Shown piece after piece: positions 10,190 to 21,375 of a DNA stretch of 64,000 nucleotides. A program made the position numbers and the translations under genes. Location of the stretch: positions 3,061,102 through 3,125,101 of the forward strand of contig OZ025279.1 of NCBI GenBank assembly GCA_964019165.1, written 5' to 3'. This stretch comes from Mastigias papua. Its lineage: Eukaryota; Cnidaria; Scyphozoa; Rhizostomeae; Mastigiidae. Every line of letters begins with the position of its first letter. The first letter of the stretch is position 1. The notes beneath the pieces were generated by a model. That model searched no databases. It saw only the letters and a list, made by a program, of their open reading frames with translations, and was not told the DNA's origin.

Positions 10190-12582
10190 ATGGCTACCCG
10201 TGGTGGAAGTGTCAACTTGAGTTCTGGTGCGGATCCACGCAGACCAAACCGAATATATAGATACAAGCCATCTTCGAATAGTAATAAGCCTGGAGATGAC
10301 CCATCGGCAGACTACTTAAATTTGTTGGGGATGATTTTCAGTATGTGTGGTCTAATGATGCGCGTGAGTTAATTTTCATATTTCTGAACCCCCTAGCCAC
10401 ACTGCAGATGTTGGCTACGGCACACACGAGACTTTATGTTGCAAATGATAATATACACCCAAACCTGGGTGTGGTAGGGTGTTGAAAGGCGATAGGGCGT
10501 GGTTTATTTGGTTAATTTGAATATTTTCTAACTATCATAGCAATAATAATGCAGTAAAAAGTGCTCCTCCAAGGTGAGAAACAACAGAAAATAAATAAAC
10601 TGCCTTATACTTTCTAAGCCAAAACTCAAGTGCACACCTGAGCTCAAATACACACTTGCACACCTGACCTCTTGCTCGTGCACACTCGAGATCTCATCGA
10701 AATATATCCAGTTTTGGGCCCGCAAGTAAGTTCCCTTTGGCTAGCAGTGATAGGAAGACCAGAGAACCAGAAAAATATGTGAAAGTACTAGTGGCAGTAT
10801 ACGTGAATCATTGGATAATGATTACTGTATGGGTTAACTTCTTAAATTGATATAAGGTGTTAGTGAATCCCAAGAACAGTCTGTTTGCTAATGTCTGTGC
10901 TCTGTGTGGTACAGAGAGGAGACTTGCCCAGGATCATTGGCTTTACAAAATTATGTATTTAGTCCTTGCCTTTGCTACCTTCATTTTCCAGTGGTGTTTT
11001 CACTTGCTATGCATGCACAGAAAGTGTCATACCTCCTAGCAATCAATATGAACTAATGTATTCTAAAGGAGGGCCCCTTATAAGGTTTTGAAGAATGCAT
11101 TCTAATGGAGGGCCCCTTGAGTACCTTTTGCTAAAGGCTTACCCTCTTATAAATAGTTAAAAGTGAAATGGAAACTCTATGGTATATACTTATTTAATAT
11201 TTTAATTTTTATTTTAAATCACTCTAAGTGCAGATTGCACCCAGGCTTCCAATTAAAAAGTTTGATGCAACCAAATAGCCAGTTACATGATTTGCTGAAT
11301 ATAAAAAATGTGGACAGAATACTTTTCCATATTAGTAAATGGGAAGAAAGTATGGTATCAAAAGGAGTGTTTAAACTGAAGTTTAAACTGCTGATGATTT
11401 AAAAATGCATTCTAATAACAGTAGCATTTTAGACCTTATTTTGAGTACATAGAACATTGAAAAATATCAGATTCAAGAAAAAGAAATGCAAAGCAGTTGT
11501 ATATAGCATGTCACCAACCCACCATCATCAGCATATATGGAGTGGGTGTTTTCCACTCATGTTTTTGAGCTTTTTCATCCTGTGATCTGTTATTTGGCTA
11601 AATCTCCCACATGACAAATACTGTATTATGTGACATACCTAGCTTGAAAGTTATAGGCCTGGTTTATGATGAAAGTTCAAGGTGTTGATTGGAAAGGACA
11701 GTACCAAAGCACTGTACCCATCTTTAGTTATGCCTGTGGGGTTTGCTTATGCTTTTTATTTCTTTGCAGATCAAATGGGCTGCTTGGGCTGCAGTTTACT
11801 GTTCTTTCATCAGTTTTGCAAATGCAAGAGCATCTGAAGATGCCAGGCAAATGTTTAGCAGTTTTTTGTAAGAATCAGATGTTATATTCAAATAAAGATT
11901 ATGATATGTATATGGTTTTGATGTTTTTATGCTATTTTGAATACTATCTAAAAAGATTTATATATTGTAGTGCATCATGCTTCACTTTATTTGCATTTGT
12001 TTTTAATATTTTATCAATAAAGTATTTTTTCATGAATGTGTGAGGACACTGCGAAGGCCCCCGAGTGGGAGAAAAAAACGGAACTAGCAACGAACAGAGA
12101 GGAAGGGATTGTTGATTTTCATGGTTGTTGCGAAAAATCTTGTTTTTGAAAAGCAATGCGTATTTAGTAAATTGTGTCTCGTTTTTGGTTTCATTCTTGT
12201 ACGTAAGTTTGCTTCGTCCCGAACCGGGCCACAAATGTGTTAGATTATCTGCATTTTTCCCAATCAAAGAAGCATTGGTACCACTTTTGTAAATATTTTT
12301 ATTTAGTTTTGGTCAATTTTTCTTTGTAAAGACAAGTAAAATGTTGTCAATATTTTTTAATGTATTGGTTGAAATTTGATTAATAGAGTCATGTTTTCAT
12401 TGATGATTTTAGCAGCCATTGGTAGTGCAGTATTTTCTTGCTTTCATCTATGGTGTACTCTTTCATAATCTGCATTGATATCAGCTTATTTATACCAGAA
12501 CTACTTGCATTTTAGGTTATCTGTCTCTGCTGTGGTAATGTCTTATTTGCAAAATCCCCAGCCCATGGCAGCATCATGGTAG
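10190..12582 (+). CDS. WDR83OS: WDR83OS / Asterix, PAT complex subunit (3 coding exons)
   Basis: Coding exons 10190-10363, 11770-11867 and 12516-12582 join to 339 nt (112 aa plus stop); human Asterix is 106 aa. Exon 1 carries the family signatures DPRRPN, YRYKP and [17 protein letters not shown], exon 2 [19 protein letters not shown], and exon 3 [14 protein letters not shown] with a terminal tryptophan. Donors are GTGAGT and GTAAGA; acceptors are TTCTTTGCAG and GCATTTTAG. Intron phases are 0 and 2. The ATG sits in a good context (AAAATGG). Asterix is a small ER multipass protein that, with CCDC47, forms the PAT complex and shields polar transmembrane helices of nascent membrane proteins. The hydrophobic stretches fall at residues of about 45-58 plus the exon 2 start, and in exon 3. 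An ATTAAA at 12747-12752 is a possible polyadenylation signal. Identity is very secure; UTR ends are not determined. Confidence 0.96.
10651..10696 (+). repeat. 46-bp dispersed repeat, copy 2
   Basis: Second copy of the 46-bp unit at 9356-9401, located in intron 1 of WDR83OS. It is preceded by a partial third echo of the unit (GTGCACACCTGAGCTC near 10630-10645). Confidence 0.85.
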
Positions 12583-15295
12583 CACCAGCCCCATGAAGTT
12601 AATCTATGCATTGAAATGTTGAGCAGCATACAGTACAAGCATAAATGTGATGATGCAATAACGGGCCATTGTCCAAAGGATATGTATTTGGTGCATTGCA
12701 AAGATAGCTGAAAGACTTGAATGAATTTTTAGTTTAATTCTTGCCAATTAAATATTGATGTATCATAGAGAAGATGTTTAGCATAGCATGTCTTTGCTAT
12801 TTCTCTTATAATATGGGGATTCCTCACAAGAAGTGTTGGATATATTCTTCAGAAATTGTACTATCCTTCTTCTAGCTTATTTCCATAGTTAGCAATGAAA
12901 TAGTCTGGTTGTTTGCCCTTGTCTCTGTTTGTTTATTTTTGCAAAAAGGTACTATTCTGAGTCCTGAGACACTATCTTCAGCATACGAATTTAACAATTT
13001 TTATGGCATGTTTTTAGTATTTTTCAATACCAAACTGAGTACGTGAAAGAGGAATCTGTTTACCAGTGATAGTAAACTTTTTTGCACAGCGTTGAAACTT
13101 TCTTAGACTTTCATGATTTCAGTACTGAAACTTTCTGAAGACCTTCTTAGCAAAAATGTTCAAGTTGGTGCAATACTGGACTGGGAAATACAGACAGACA
13201 GGCACTATGGAAACATTGCACTGAAATATATAGACTTTCATGGGAAACCTATTCAAATTAAATAACAGATATGATGACCTTGCGTAAAAATTGTAGTTCA
13301 AGTCTCTATCAACTAATCAATTGTCTGAGGCCTCTGAAATCCAGTACTGAACTTTGTTAACTTCTTGCGCAGCTGAGTATGGTTTCTTATAAACTACGGT
13401 GTGATAGAAAAAGCGGCAGTACCACCTATTATGCGAATATCTATTAATTTCAATGTTCAAATCTTTCTTCGAGCTCCTTTGCTTCTGCAAGTCGATAACA
13501 AAACTAAAATTTTCCAACAAAATGAAAGCTGATTCATCGATTAGGTTCAAGATTGCTTGCAAAGATTTTGACAAGGGCTTGTAGTTTCGATCTTTTGTCT
13601 CTTAGCTTGATCTCTGGTAAAGTTGGTTGTAGCTGTTGATAATTTGATGTAGGCGAATTTAGATAAACAGGCCCTTGATTGATAGGAGCAATTCCATTTT
13701 GTTGAGCAAGTTAACCTGTATAAATATTGTTTGTTTTTAGTACTATTTTTGTTCGTAATATCCTCCAGTTCGAAAACTAAACGGCATAGATGAGTTTTTA
13801 ATAAGTAGTCAAATAAACTCTGAAAACAGACTGAGATAAGATAAGCACTTATCATTTTGAGAAGGAAAATATTGCACCGATTCCACCTCAGGAAGGGGAG
13901 AGAAGGGTCGTTATGCCTCCGTAGCTCAAAGGTAAACTAAACCAACATCTATCGATATTATTGTGTCCAGAAAGCAACAAAATTTATTTGCTTTATACAC
14001 ATGTATGGACATTGTCTTAAATTTTATCTCTGCATTTAACAGCGGCGCTTGCTTGAAGTGTAGATAAATAAGTTGACCTCTATATGCAAAGCCAAGAAGA
14101 TTTACGTAAACAAATATACTAATCTTTACGTTTAAATCGAAGCAATATTTGTTTGTGCCGACACAAAAACAGCTTGATTCTCTAGTTGTAAAAAGTAGGA
14201 TTCGAAATCAAATGAAATGAACCAAGTTTTCGTTGGCTTGTTTACCTTGAATGTTATTCGACTTCCTCAAGACACCTGACTTTCTTTGTCTCTTAAATCT
14301 GATGACATGATCCTTTAGACAAACATGTACAGTGGATTTCAAGCTCGCTCCAAGTTATTTTTGAAAAGAAATATCGGAGATTATTTCAAAAAGCTATTTC
14401 TGCAATCTGTAATATTCTTGTTGTATTACGTTTGTTTAAGGTTACGTGATGTAGTATTAATGCTTGAAAGCTGACATTTCAGCATTAAAATCAACGTAGA
14501 GACTATATTAATAAAGATGCAATGCGACTCTAGCTGAATGAGCCAGTCAATTTCTATTGCAGATAAAGACTTAAATAAATCGTAATGAAATAAGATGACA
14601 AATGAATTTAATAATAATCTAGTGCATTATATAGTTTTAAAATTTATTAATTCAGAGCAAACATCGAAAGAATAAATGTTTTAAATAACGCTGGCAACAA
14701 CTTATAATCATTGTGTATATGCTCCTATAAAAGACTTGCTTCATAGTATTCTTTGTATTGGAACAGTGTTCTACGTTTTACTGACACTTTCAGGCTATCT
14801 GTTACTAAATCCAAGTTGCTAGTTTATTTACAGTGCTAATTGCATCTATGTACAAAATATTACATTAAATTGACAGAAATTTATACTTAAAATTTGACTT
14901 AACCTTACTAATTAGTAGTGTTGCTTGCAATCATTAGACACCTTGCGTCGTAGGGAACTCGTATCTCCAGCTGATCTGGAAATAGAATTTTTCATCATCA
15001 TTCAAACATCTGTTTTAATGTAACTTACAAGAGTATTATTACATCTCCAAGGTTCTTCTTTATCACATTAAATAGATAAGTCTATGAAGGTAACTTTTAA
15101 AAATATGCTTAGTTTACATTCTCTAGACTTGCATCGATTAGTTATATACGTGAAAAGCACGAGTCTGAGAAAAACTCTTGAAATAAACGGGTTACACTAT
15201 CAAGGTTTGAAAAGACTACCGCAATATTTCATTTCAGAGATAGAGAGACACACTTCAGCCTATATTTAAGCTGATATTTAAGGGACTCTCTATCT
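12583..15295. other. gene-free stretch
   Basis: 3' flank of WDR83OS followed by AT-rich sequence. Minus-strand frames at 13119-13855 are open for 60-100 codons each but match nothing I recognise and carry no clear motif. Confidence 0.5.
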
Positions 15296-15299
15296 AAAT

Positions 15300-16560
15300 A
15301 CATACAAATAAGAGGCATACTAGTTAATTAAAAACCGATACAAATCTTATTTGCAAATGTGCAAAGAGTAGATAAAAGATAAAAGTAATAGTAAAAGGCA
15401 AAAGGTAAAGAGTAAGTAAAAGAGAAATTTGCGCAAATCAAATGTTGTTTAAAACAATATAGGAAACGTGCTTCTTTAGCTTCTTTTGTGAGATCATTCC
15501 ATAGTTTAGGACCGCGATATGAAAAGCATTTTTGTCCACTTTGGGAGGAGCTCATTGGTACCCTAATATCTGTTGCTGTGCTTCTCAGATTCATTGAGAT
15601 ACACTCAGAGTTGGTTTTTGAAAAATGGTTCCGTAGTTATTGTGGAGCCTGATTATTCAAAGGCTTGAAGACCATGAGTTTTGAATCCCATGAAATGAGT
15701 TTATCGATGATTTTCCAGTCTAAACTCTTAGTTAGAAAGTTGCCAGGAATATCAGATCCACTATTTGTCACTTTTCTAGCTGCTCTGTTTTGGAGCCTCT
15801 GCAACTGTGACCTTCTAAGATGTGGTTCAACAATGCTTAAGTACAGTGCTTTTAAAGAAGTGAAAGGCAAACATATTTTAGAATGCTTTAAAAATACCAA
15901 AGCTTTTGATACCTTGAAGGAAACTACTTTCATATCTTCCCTCCAATTAAGACTATTGTCCACCTGAACTCCTAGGTATTTGGTCTTCTCCAATACCTCC
16001 AGCTCACTCCCCCCAAATATTCGAACTAAGTTCCATATCGGCACTTTCAAGGTTAGTGTGCATAGGTTTTGTACCAATAAGCGTAGACTTGGTTTTTGCC
16101 ACATTCAGTCAAAGCTTGTTACCTTGCACCCATGTGTTTAGAAGCTTAAGACATTGTTCAAAGCAATATTTAACCAACAATACCAGCCAAACGTCCTCGG
16201 GACACTTACGAAAAGCTGATAAAAATCTCATTCCTCTACGTTTTGCCATCCCTGCAGCACACACGCGCCCTCTCCCCCCTAGAACACTGTTGGATTTGCC
16301 CATAGGGAACTTAAATTTGGGTGCACGTGAAATTGTTCCATTATCGCATGTAACTCTCGCAAAAATCGACATTGTTTGAAGGGGAGAGGGGTATGATCGT
16401 TCATAGAGGAGTGCAAAAATTGCAAAGTGTCCCAGGACTTTTGGTGCCTATTGTAGAAATATCCCTCGACTGCAAAGGCAGGCGGGTATCGTCAGCATAC
16501 ATGGAGACAGTGGAAGCCATACCTGCTACATTCTTTATCAAGCATAGGGAGATAATTTGA
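15300..16560 (-). mobile_element. 5'-truncated CR1-like LINE, interrupted by a MITE
   Basis: On the minus strand the RT active site reads MYADDTRLPLQSRDI near 16505-16455. After a 249-bp insertion (16192-16440) the frame resumes with CLKLLNTWVQGNKL and KYLGVQVDNSLNWRED, then QLQRLQNRAARKVTNSGSDI, and ends with CFSYRGPKLWNDLTKEAKEA near 15500. In-frame stops include TAA at 15637-15639. No endonuclease is present, so the copy is strongly 5'-truncated, ending about 120 bp from the 3' end of the GPCR gene. The WNDLP-like terminal block and the spacing from YADD place it in the CR1-like assemblage. Confidence 0.85.
16192..16440. mobile_element. 249-bp MITE-like insertion inside the LINE
   Basis: The insertion interrupts LINE RT sequence between the YADD segment and the following NTWV segment. 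Its ends are inverted repeats: left CGTCCTCGGGACACTTACG, right (reverse complement) AAGTCCTGGGACACTTTGC. I could not define an unambiguous target duplication, so the superfamily is open. Confidence 0.65.
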
Positions 16561-16676
16561 AATTAGTCATGAATGAAGTTCAAACAGGCAGCCATGTATT
16601 GTTTCAGCTGTCTTCTTCGAATCCACCATTGGATAAAACACATAGATATTCTGTGGCGTATGTTGGTAGATGACAC

Positions 16677-17876
16677 TTAGCTTGCGCTATGTGCCAAATT
16701 GTCATGTCCAATGTTTACATCAGGTGAGTTTTGTGCAATTGTTGTTGGAGGTAGAGTCCGCCTGTATAGGGTTGACATCGCAAAGGAGCCAGTTGCTGTT
16801 GGTCGCCGTGAATGACTCGGCCTAATTACTCGCCACCATATAGCATATTTGAAGCCGGAGCGAAATGAATTGCTGAAGACAAAGTAAACAAATGGATTTA
16901 TTGCACTGCTTAAGTACTGCATGAAGAACGCAAAGAACCTCAGCCATTGTGGGAAGGAAGACGGACATTTAAGATAAACTGGTGTGAAATACACCAGAAA
17001 CTGCGCATAAAAGACTGGAAACCAGCAAACAGCAAATACCATCAGCACGCAAACTAACATTTTAATAACCTTCTTTTTCTGCTTCACTGCTCGAGAATCA
17101 GAATGCCTTGTTTGGTTACCAGGTATAATCCTCCTCCACAGCTTTACAGCTATTGTGCTATAGAGGCCAGCCATTACTGTGAGGGGAGCCGCATACAATC
17201 CCACGAACAAAATAACTGTGTAGTGTTTCGGACTCTCCTTCGGATTAAATGGCGATCGCCAGGACTCGATACAATAGGTTATATTTTGCTCTGTAGAAAG
17301 ACGCTGTGCATATATTGTAGGTGATGCGAAGGCAAGAGATATCGTCCAAATTACAAACAGCAAAAACGGTAGTGACCTTTTCGTTATCATCTGCTTTAGA
17401 GGCAGAATGACTGCAAAAAACCTGTCAAATGATATCAAGGCCAGACTAAAAATAGAACATGCGACCGATATATACACACATAGATAAGTGAACGAACACA
17501 TAAATGCCCCCATTGGCCACGTGCCATCTGAATAATGCTGTAAACTTACAACTTCCCACGTCATAGGTACCAGTGTAATTAGCAGGTCAGATATGCTCAT
17601 GTTACAAATTAAGTAATTCGCAACGGAATGCATTCTACGATTGAGCTTCACGACACATATAACCAAGCTATTTCCAATCAATGACGTCACTATTATGAGG
17701 CTAAATAGTACCACTTGGAATTTTGTTGCAAGAGGTTTAGATGCTATGCATGAAGACGAGGTAGTGTTGTCCGTACTATTAAGATTCATTTCTCTGCGTA
17801 ACTGAGAGCTTTTTTGTTTCCTATATTCCTTCCCGTTTATTGGTGTGCTCTGTAGGAGGAATATCAGCTCTGTCAA
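16677..17876 (-). CDS. class A (rhodopsin-like) GPCR, neuropeptide-receptor type
   Basis: Single-exon frame of 399 codons. The more likely start is the internal Met30 (ATG at 17789-17787), which gives a 370-aa receptor whose N-terminus has two N-glycosylation sequons (NST, NTT). Seven hydrophobic helices are visible. Class A landmarks: GNSLVICVV in TM1 (residues 69-77), SISDLL with Asp97 in TM2, Cys127 at the top of TM3 and Cys202 in the second extracellular loop for the conserved disulfide, DRF at 151-153 in place of DRY, CWFP at 284-287 in TM6, and NPFVY at 327-331 in TM7. The third loop is short and basic (KQKKKVIKM). It most resembles peptide receptors of the NPY/RFamide/tachykinin-like group, but the ligand cannot be deduced. 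Intronless receptors of this class are common in cnidarians. No neighbouring gene suggests a pathway. Confidence 0.93.
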   Translation of the reverse strand: MTELIFLLQSTPINGKEYRKQKSSQLRREMNLNSTDNTTSSSCIASKPLATKFQVVLFSLIIVTSLIGNSLVICVVKLNRRMHSVANYLICNMSISDLLITLVPMTWEVVSLQHYSDGTWPMGAFMCSFTYLCVYISVACSIFSLALISFDRFFAVILPLKQMITKRSLPFLLFVIWTISLAFASPTIYAQRLSTEQNITYCIESWRSPFNPKESPKHYTVILFVGLYAAPLTVMAGLYSTIAVKLWRRIIPGNQTRHSDSRAVKQKKKVIKMLVCVLMVFAVCWFPVFYAQFLVYFTPVYLKCPSSFPQWLRFFAFFMQYLSSAINPFVYFVFSNSFRSGFKYAIWWRVIRPSHSRRPTATGSFAMSTLYRRTLPPTTIAQNSPDVNIGHDNLAHSAS

Positions 17877-18410
17877 GGTCTGCTGCTATTGTTGATACCA
17901 CTGTTCGGACACTATTTGCAATGTTGATTTCAAAAAATTTCTAAGGTAGCAAAGATGAAATATAAATATTAAGTAACAGGTACTGATGAAATTCAAAGTG
18001 AGTCCATAGACAGTAAGCTAGAGAAGAGCATACAGAAACTGAGGAAAATTAATTTTGCTTAGATAGAATAAAGTGTACAAAATAGAGGAATGTGTATGCA
18101 AGAACAATCTGCCTACAATCTAAAAATCTTCAAAATTGACAAGTAGAGAGGATAGTTAAGACTAAATGGTAGATATTTAGCAAAATTAATCTACATACAG
18201 GAAGCTACTCCAGAATTGATGTACATGAACAGGAGTAACTCTGTTAGAAGATAAATATTAGAGCACAAAACTATGCGAATATACTAACTTTCGATTTGAT
18301 CACACCACGTGTAGACTTTGAATATATGTGATTGAAATGAAACCTCTTTCTGACTGAAATGTGTGGCTCAAAGCCGATTCACAATATGATCCAAATATAG
18401 GCCAGCCTCT
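17877..18410. other. 5' flank of the GPCR gene
   Basis: AT-rich sequence with no gene recognised; it presumably contains the GPCR promoter and any 5' UTR. Confidence 0.4.
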
Positions 18411-19500
18411 GTGATTATGATCTTCTCACAAAGTTTGGAAAAAATTGTACAGTACCAGTTGCTTGAAGGTCTTCTGCCAATATTTGAGAACAACCAGGTT
18501 GCATTTCGTAAACTGTATTCAAGAACAGCATCCTTGAAAAACAGTGTTGACTTCTGGAGCGCTATAAGCGAAAGGAACTTTGCTATATCTCATTCTAACA
18601 AAAGCATTTGATCTAGTTGACTACACCATCTTGTTGATAAAGCTACAGAAGTATAGCGTAAGAGAGAAAGCAGGGAAATGGCTTACCTCTTATTTGGGGG
18701 GTCATCCAGAAAGTACGTATGCTTTGAGGGTCGGTGGGCAGGTAAGGTCAAAAGCGTACACATGCGCTCAGGGTGGGTGGGTTGGTAATGCCCAAAGCGT
18801 ACGTACGACCGCAATTACTTCTGAAAATGTGAGGACCTAATGCATTTTGTGTTCAGTATGTGAAAAGCTTGTGCTAAAACTGGCAAACAAATTTTTTCAA
18901 GGAATATCAAGCAAAAACTTGTACGCTCGTACAGGGGTGGGTGGGTAAGTTAAATCAAAAGCGTACTCGCGGGTACAGGGTCTGTGGGCTGGTCGAATAC
19001 GGGATGATTTTGGGCGTATGCACTTCCAGGATGATCCCTTGAGAAACAGATAATAGCGCCTTGAACAGTGGATAGATGCAAATCATCGGCCAAAATAATA
19101 CCTTGTTTTATGGAATACCTCACGGTTCCTCTACGAGGGAACTTCTATTCGCAAAGTTCTGAATTATTTTGAGAGATTTATAGAATTATTTCAAGCCCAG
19201 GACGTTTGCAGATGGCACATGTGTCATAAAAAATATCCGGTAAAGTAAAAAGAGTCATTTGACAAAAATGACTTTCGCGGTATTTCTGAATGGATGAGAA
19301 GTAATAAGCCAATCCTTAAAAAAGTTGAGTATATATTGATTGGTGACACCGCAAAGTTAATAAGCTAGCTGTCTCAAAATCACTGATGCTAAGCAATTCT
19401 GATATAAAATTCAAAAAAAAGAAAAAGTCCCTCAAGTTAGTATTGATGAAGGGTTGAACTGGGAAGAACAATTCAAAGCTGTTCAAGGCCTCTCTTACTA
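18411..19500 (+). mobile_element. LINE RT remnant (CR1-like), split by a MITE
   Basis: Left part: SLEKIVQYQLLEGLLPIFEN then NNQVAFRK and TKAFDLVDYTILLIKLQKYS, ending KWLTSYL near 18690. These are RT fingers and motif A with HxILLxKLxxYG. After the 342-bp insertion at 18697-19038, the same strand carries scattered matches in different frames: a degraded FADDT (FADGT, about 19205), ISEWMRSNKPILKKVEYILIG (19280-19350) and SIDEGLNWEEQFK (about 19440). Many stops and shifts make this an old copy. Confidence 0.8.
18697..19038. mobile_element. 342-bp MITE with 3-bp TSD (TTG), same family as 55335-56150
   Basis: The left end begins GGGGGTCATCCAGAAAGTAC; the right end in reverse complement begins GGGATCATCCTGGAAGTGCA. 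It is flanked by TTG on both sides (18694-18696, 19039-19041). Its interior holds several GTACG-type motifs next to GGGTGGGTGGG tracts. It sits inside a LINE remnant whose sequence resumes on the far side. The termini and 3-bp TSD match the larger element at 55335-56150. Confidence 0.7.
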
Positions 19501-21129
19501 AACAGACTGAAAGAGAAAGCCCCCAAACCTCATGCTTGCCCGTTGGTTACAGGGAGCAAGCGCAAACAGAAGTCATAATTTTATTTCTTGGAAGCAAACT
19601 TCTATGAAAGTATATACAGTATCTCAATTACTTCTCTACATCATAGTTAGTCGGACTGCCGTAAAAATGCATCTGAATATATGGATAAATAACAGTGAGT
19701 GAATACGAATTTACTCAGTAAATTACAGTGCAAACAGTCGAGGGACAAAGAGCTCCTAATGCATTTTCAAACGTGCATAGGCATGATTTTCGAACAACAC
19801 TTTTTCTGGAACATTAGAGGTCCGGGGGTGTACCCCAGGAAGAAATTTGTGCAAACAAAGCCCTTAAATTTGCGGGAAAAAGATACCACTCCAAGGTATT
19901 CTGTTTACACCATGCAAAATACTTAGCTTAAAACCTTTGCATTGCCATTATCTGGTTTGTTTGATGAAGTTTTGTTGGTTTTTGAATATGGAGGATTTTT
20001 TGACAGGATGTCGCCCTGATAATGGACAGTAAACTGTGATAAACAATCGGTGGGATAGCCAAGAGTGATACGCAACTCAACTCAAAAGGACTCCTATGAG
20101 CAAGAAACTTATAAAAGTCTCCCATTTCTCCCCACTTACTTTTTCCAAGACTTAATAAGTTATTGATAAAAACCTTGATTAATTACGTGAAGATAAAAAC
20201 TGTCGGTCATAGCCAAGACTGTCAAGTTTTGAATCTATCACACAACGCGTAGCCTATTTGCGATACAATGAGCAATTTCGACAAACCAAGTCGACCGGTT
20301 GCTTCTCTATATTTTCCGTTGCCAATCTAAACCAATGCCAAAACATCAGTTAATGTTCCGTACAAAAGTTACTTCGTAGGTGAGATGAATCATTTAAGTT
20401 TCTCCAGTTGGATGGCAGGGCTATTTAGCTTACATAACCATGCAAATAAGAGTGTTCGTTAACAAAATTCAGTGATATCTAGGCTTGATGCCATGGCATG
20501 ATTCGAAATGGCGAAAGTCATTCATCTTTACCTCCTAAATCTAAGTCAAATCCAAACAGAAACACATTTAAAAATCCTTACCAAAATAAATGCTCCCATA
20601 AAACATTTGGACTTCTTTGCATTATGCGGCCCAGGTCATCCATGCGATTTCGTGTAATTTGCACTCACGCATGTGATGTTACTTATGGTTGCCTTAAATG
20701 CAGAATAAACACGAAAACTATATGCAAATATTTGTAACTGGCTTAACTCGTGACATCACAAATACTAGTTACAGCATTGTTTTTTGTTGGCTAGTAATTG
20801 TGAGCCTAAGTACGCACGTTTTTCCAATATATTATACTAATGAGACCAAACCTTGTTAGGGAAGGTAAGGTGAGCATTTTCTCCAGCGAGCGTGCGTCTG
20901 TGTTCAGTTTTTTGTGCCCTTTCTCCTTACTTCTGGTTGTACTACACGCTAGACAACCGCAATCGTACTGCACAGTCATTTATGCAAGCCATCAATGTAG
21001 GGCTTTATCGTCAATTTTTCATTACCATGATTTGCATTTCATTACTGTGATTACTGTTCATTTTCAGTTTATATTTTGATAGTTATCAATAAACACAATA
21101 CCAACTTCTCGAATTTAGCATAAATCATT
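19501..21129. other. gene-free stretch
   Basis: No gene, RNA or clear repeat recognised. Confidence 0.45.
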
Positions 21130-21375
21130 GGCGAGTGGCCAAGTGGTCAGGGCGTTTGACTGCTGAATGGGACATGGATGGTTCGAGTCGAACCCTTGGA
21201 TCATCGCTGGGGTGCTCACTCACTGTCTACCCAGCAGCAAATGGGTAACTGGTGGCATCACTGGGGAAGTTAAAGGCGGCGAGGAAAGGAACTGGCCACC
21301 CTACCTCACTATGCCTGCGGCTTAGGATAAGTGTCCTCTCTAACAGGCACTCCCCCCAACGTACAGAATCGTATA
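21130..21375 (+). mobile_element. tRNA-derived SINE
   Basis: The head carries an A-box-like TGGCCAAGTGGTCAGG (21136 onward) and a B box GGTTCGAGTCGAAC near 21180, typical of Ser/Leu-type tRNA heads. The body contains CACTCACTGTCTACCCAGCA followed by AAATGGGTAACTGG and a purine-rich GGCGGCGAGGAAAGGAACTG block, a layout seen in tRNA SINEs of marine invertebrates. I see no clear target duplication. The start is set at the tRNA-like 5' end; the 3' end is approximate. Confidence 0.75.
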
